Origin: Solirubrobacteraceae bacterium
GTDB taxonomy: Bacteria > Actinomycetota > Thermoleophilia > Solirubrobacterales > Solirubrobacteraceae
NCBI GenBank assembly: GCA_025935735.1
Contig: JAICUS010000320.1
Location: 1-7,030, forward strand
DNA length: 7,030 nucleotides
Reading direction: 5' to 3'
The notes under the pieces are model-generated. The model saw nothing but the letters and a program-made list of their open reading frames with translations, was not told the DNA's origin and did not search any database. The translations under genes were made by a program, and so were the position numbers. Below, piece after piece: positions 6,691 through 7,030 of this stretch (the stretch's first letter is position 1; each line of letters begins with the position of its first letter).

Positions 6691-6714
6691 CAGCATCGAG
6701 CGACCGGGAACGGG
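6680..6714. repeat. Eight-base inverted repeat at the other edge of the kinase-like fragment
   Basis: CCCGTTCC (6680-6687) and GGAACGGG (6707-6714) form a perfect eight-base inverted repeat around a 19-base loop. The left arm coincides with the point where the kinase-like protein match on the minus strand fades. It could mark a breakpoint or be chance in GC-rich DNA. Confidence 0.5.
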
Positions 6715-6722
6715 GGCCATCC

Positions 6723-6890
6723 CGCTCGGCGGTGTTGCCCGACCTGGTCGTGCGCGGGCTCGGACCGGAGCCGTTGGCCGCCTATCCGGCGCTTCGCCCC
6801 GGACGAATACCCGGCACGCTTGCTGTGGTGGCTCGGCGATTGGCTGGTCTACGCCCCCTGCATCGGGCCGAGCGAGGTGGGCTCGATTCG
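6723..6890 (+). other. Unassigned coding-like stretch that changes frame
   Basis: From 6723 one plus frame has GC-rich third positions and reads SAVLPDLVVRGLGPEPLAAY. After about 6785-6792 that pattern passes to the next frame, which reads RFAPDEYPARLLWWLGDWLV and then YAPCIGPSEVG to about 6885. Neither has a start codon in a sensible place. I do not recognise the protein. It is either one gene fragment with an indel near 6790 or two fragments joined there. Downstream the plus frames lose coding character. Confidence 0.3.
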
Positions 6891-6900
6891 AGCAACGGGC

Positions 6901-7029
6901 TCAGACCATGCCGTAGAAGCGGATGGTCACCCGTCCTCTGTGGCACGTGTGACGGCTGGCGTAGATGTCTCCGTCCTCGTTGCGCCAGTAGTGGATGCGG
7001 CATGCGTAGCCGGCGACGTGGTGCGGCAT
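6901..7029 (-). CDS. 42-residue ORF at the window edge, unknown function
   Basis: The minus strand reads ATG at 7029 to TGA at 6901-6903, giving MPHHVAGYACRIHYWRNEDG, then DIYASRHTCHRGRVTIRFYG and MV. Third positions are clearly more GC-rich than in the plus frame across the same bases, supporting this strand. The peptide is rich in His, Tyr and Arg and has two cysteines (Cys10, Cys28). The window ends one base upstream of the ATG, so no ribosome site can be seen. The ORF may be complete or the C-terminus of a longer protein. I do not recognise it. Confidence 0.4.
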   Translation of the reverse strand: MPHHVAGYACRIHYWRNEDGDIYASRHTCHRGRVTIRFYGMV

Positions 7030-7030
7030 A

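Overview
This is high-GC DNA (roughly 70 percent by eye, with G or C at most third codon positions). It suggests an actinobacterium-like organism, possibly of the Thermoleophilia/Solirubrobacterales type. That placement is inferred from composition and gene families only.

The left part (about 1-5200) is ordinary, densely packed bacterial DNA. It opens with the C-terminal 143 residues of an NADP-type glutamate dehydrogenase (+). Converging on it is a tight minus-strand sugar-acid operon, read from right to left: uxaC (glucuronate isomerase), a fructuronate reductase/mannitol dehydrogenase-family gene (uxuB-like), an FGGY gluconokinase (gntK) and a 46-codon ORF. Each gene overlaps the next by exactly four bases. 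Diverging from uxaC across a short promoter region is the 5' end of a gene of the nickel-dependent lactate racemase (LarA) superfamily. Together these genes suggest a route glucuronate > fructuronate > mannonate > (LarA-family C2 epimerase) > gluconate > 6-phosphogluconate. No mannonate dehydratase or KDG kinase is visible. uxaC carries one apparent one-base deletion in a homopolymer.

The right part (about 5203-7030) is a mosaic of broken pieces. The LarA-like gene stops matching its family after 84 codons. Then come a DUF3995-like four-helix membrane protein with no usable start codon, a 55-codon ORF, a PheA/TfdB-type FAD monooxygenase fragment (no start, an internal in-frame gap, altered conserved residues, no C-terminus), an inverted fragment resembling a cytidylate kinase-like protein, an unassigned stretch that changes reading frame, and a 42-codon ORF at the edge. 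Short palindromes or hairpins lie at or near several breakpoints. The mosaic could be real gene decay and rearrangement, or a chimeric assembly or amplification product; the sequence alone cannot decide. I see no CRISPR array, RNA gene, transposase or defence system.
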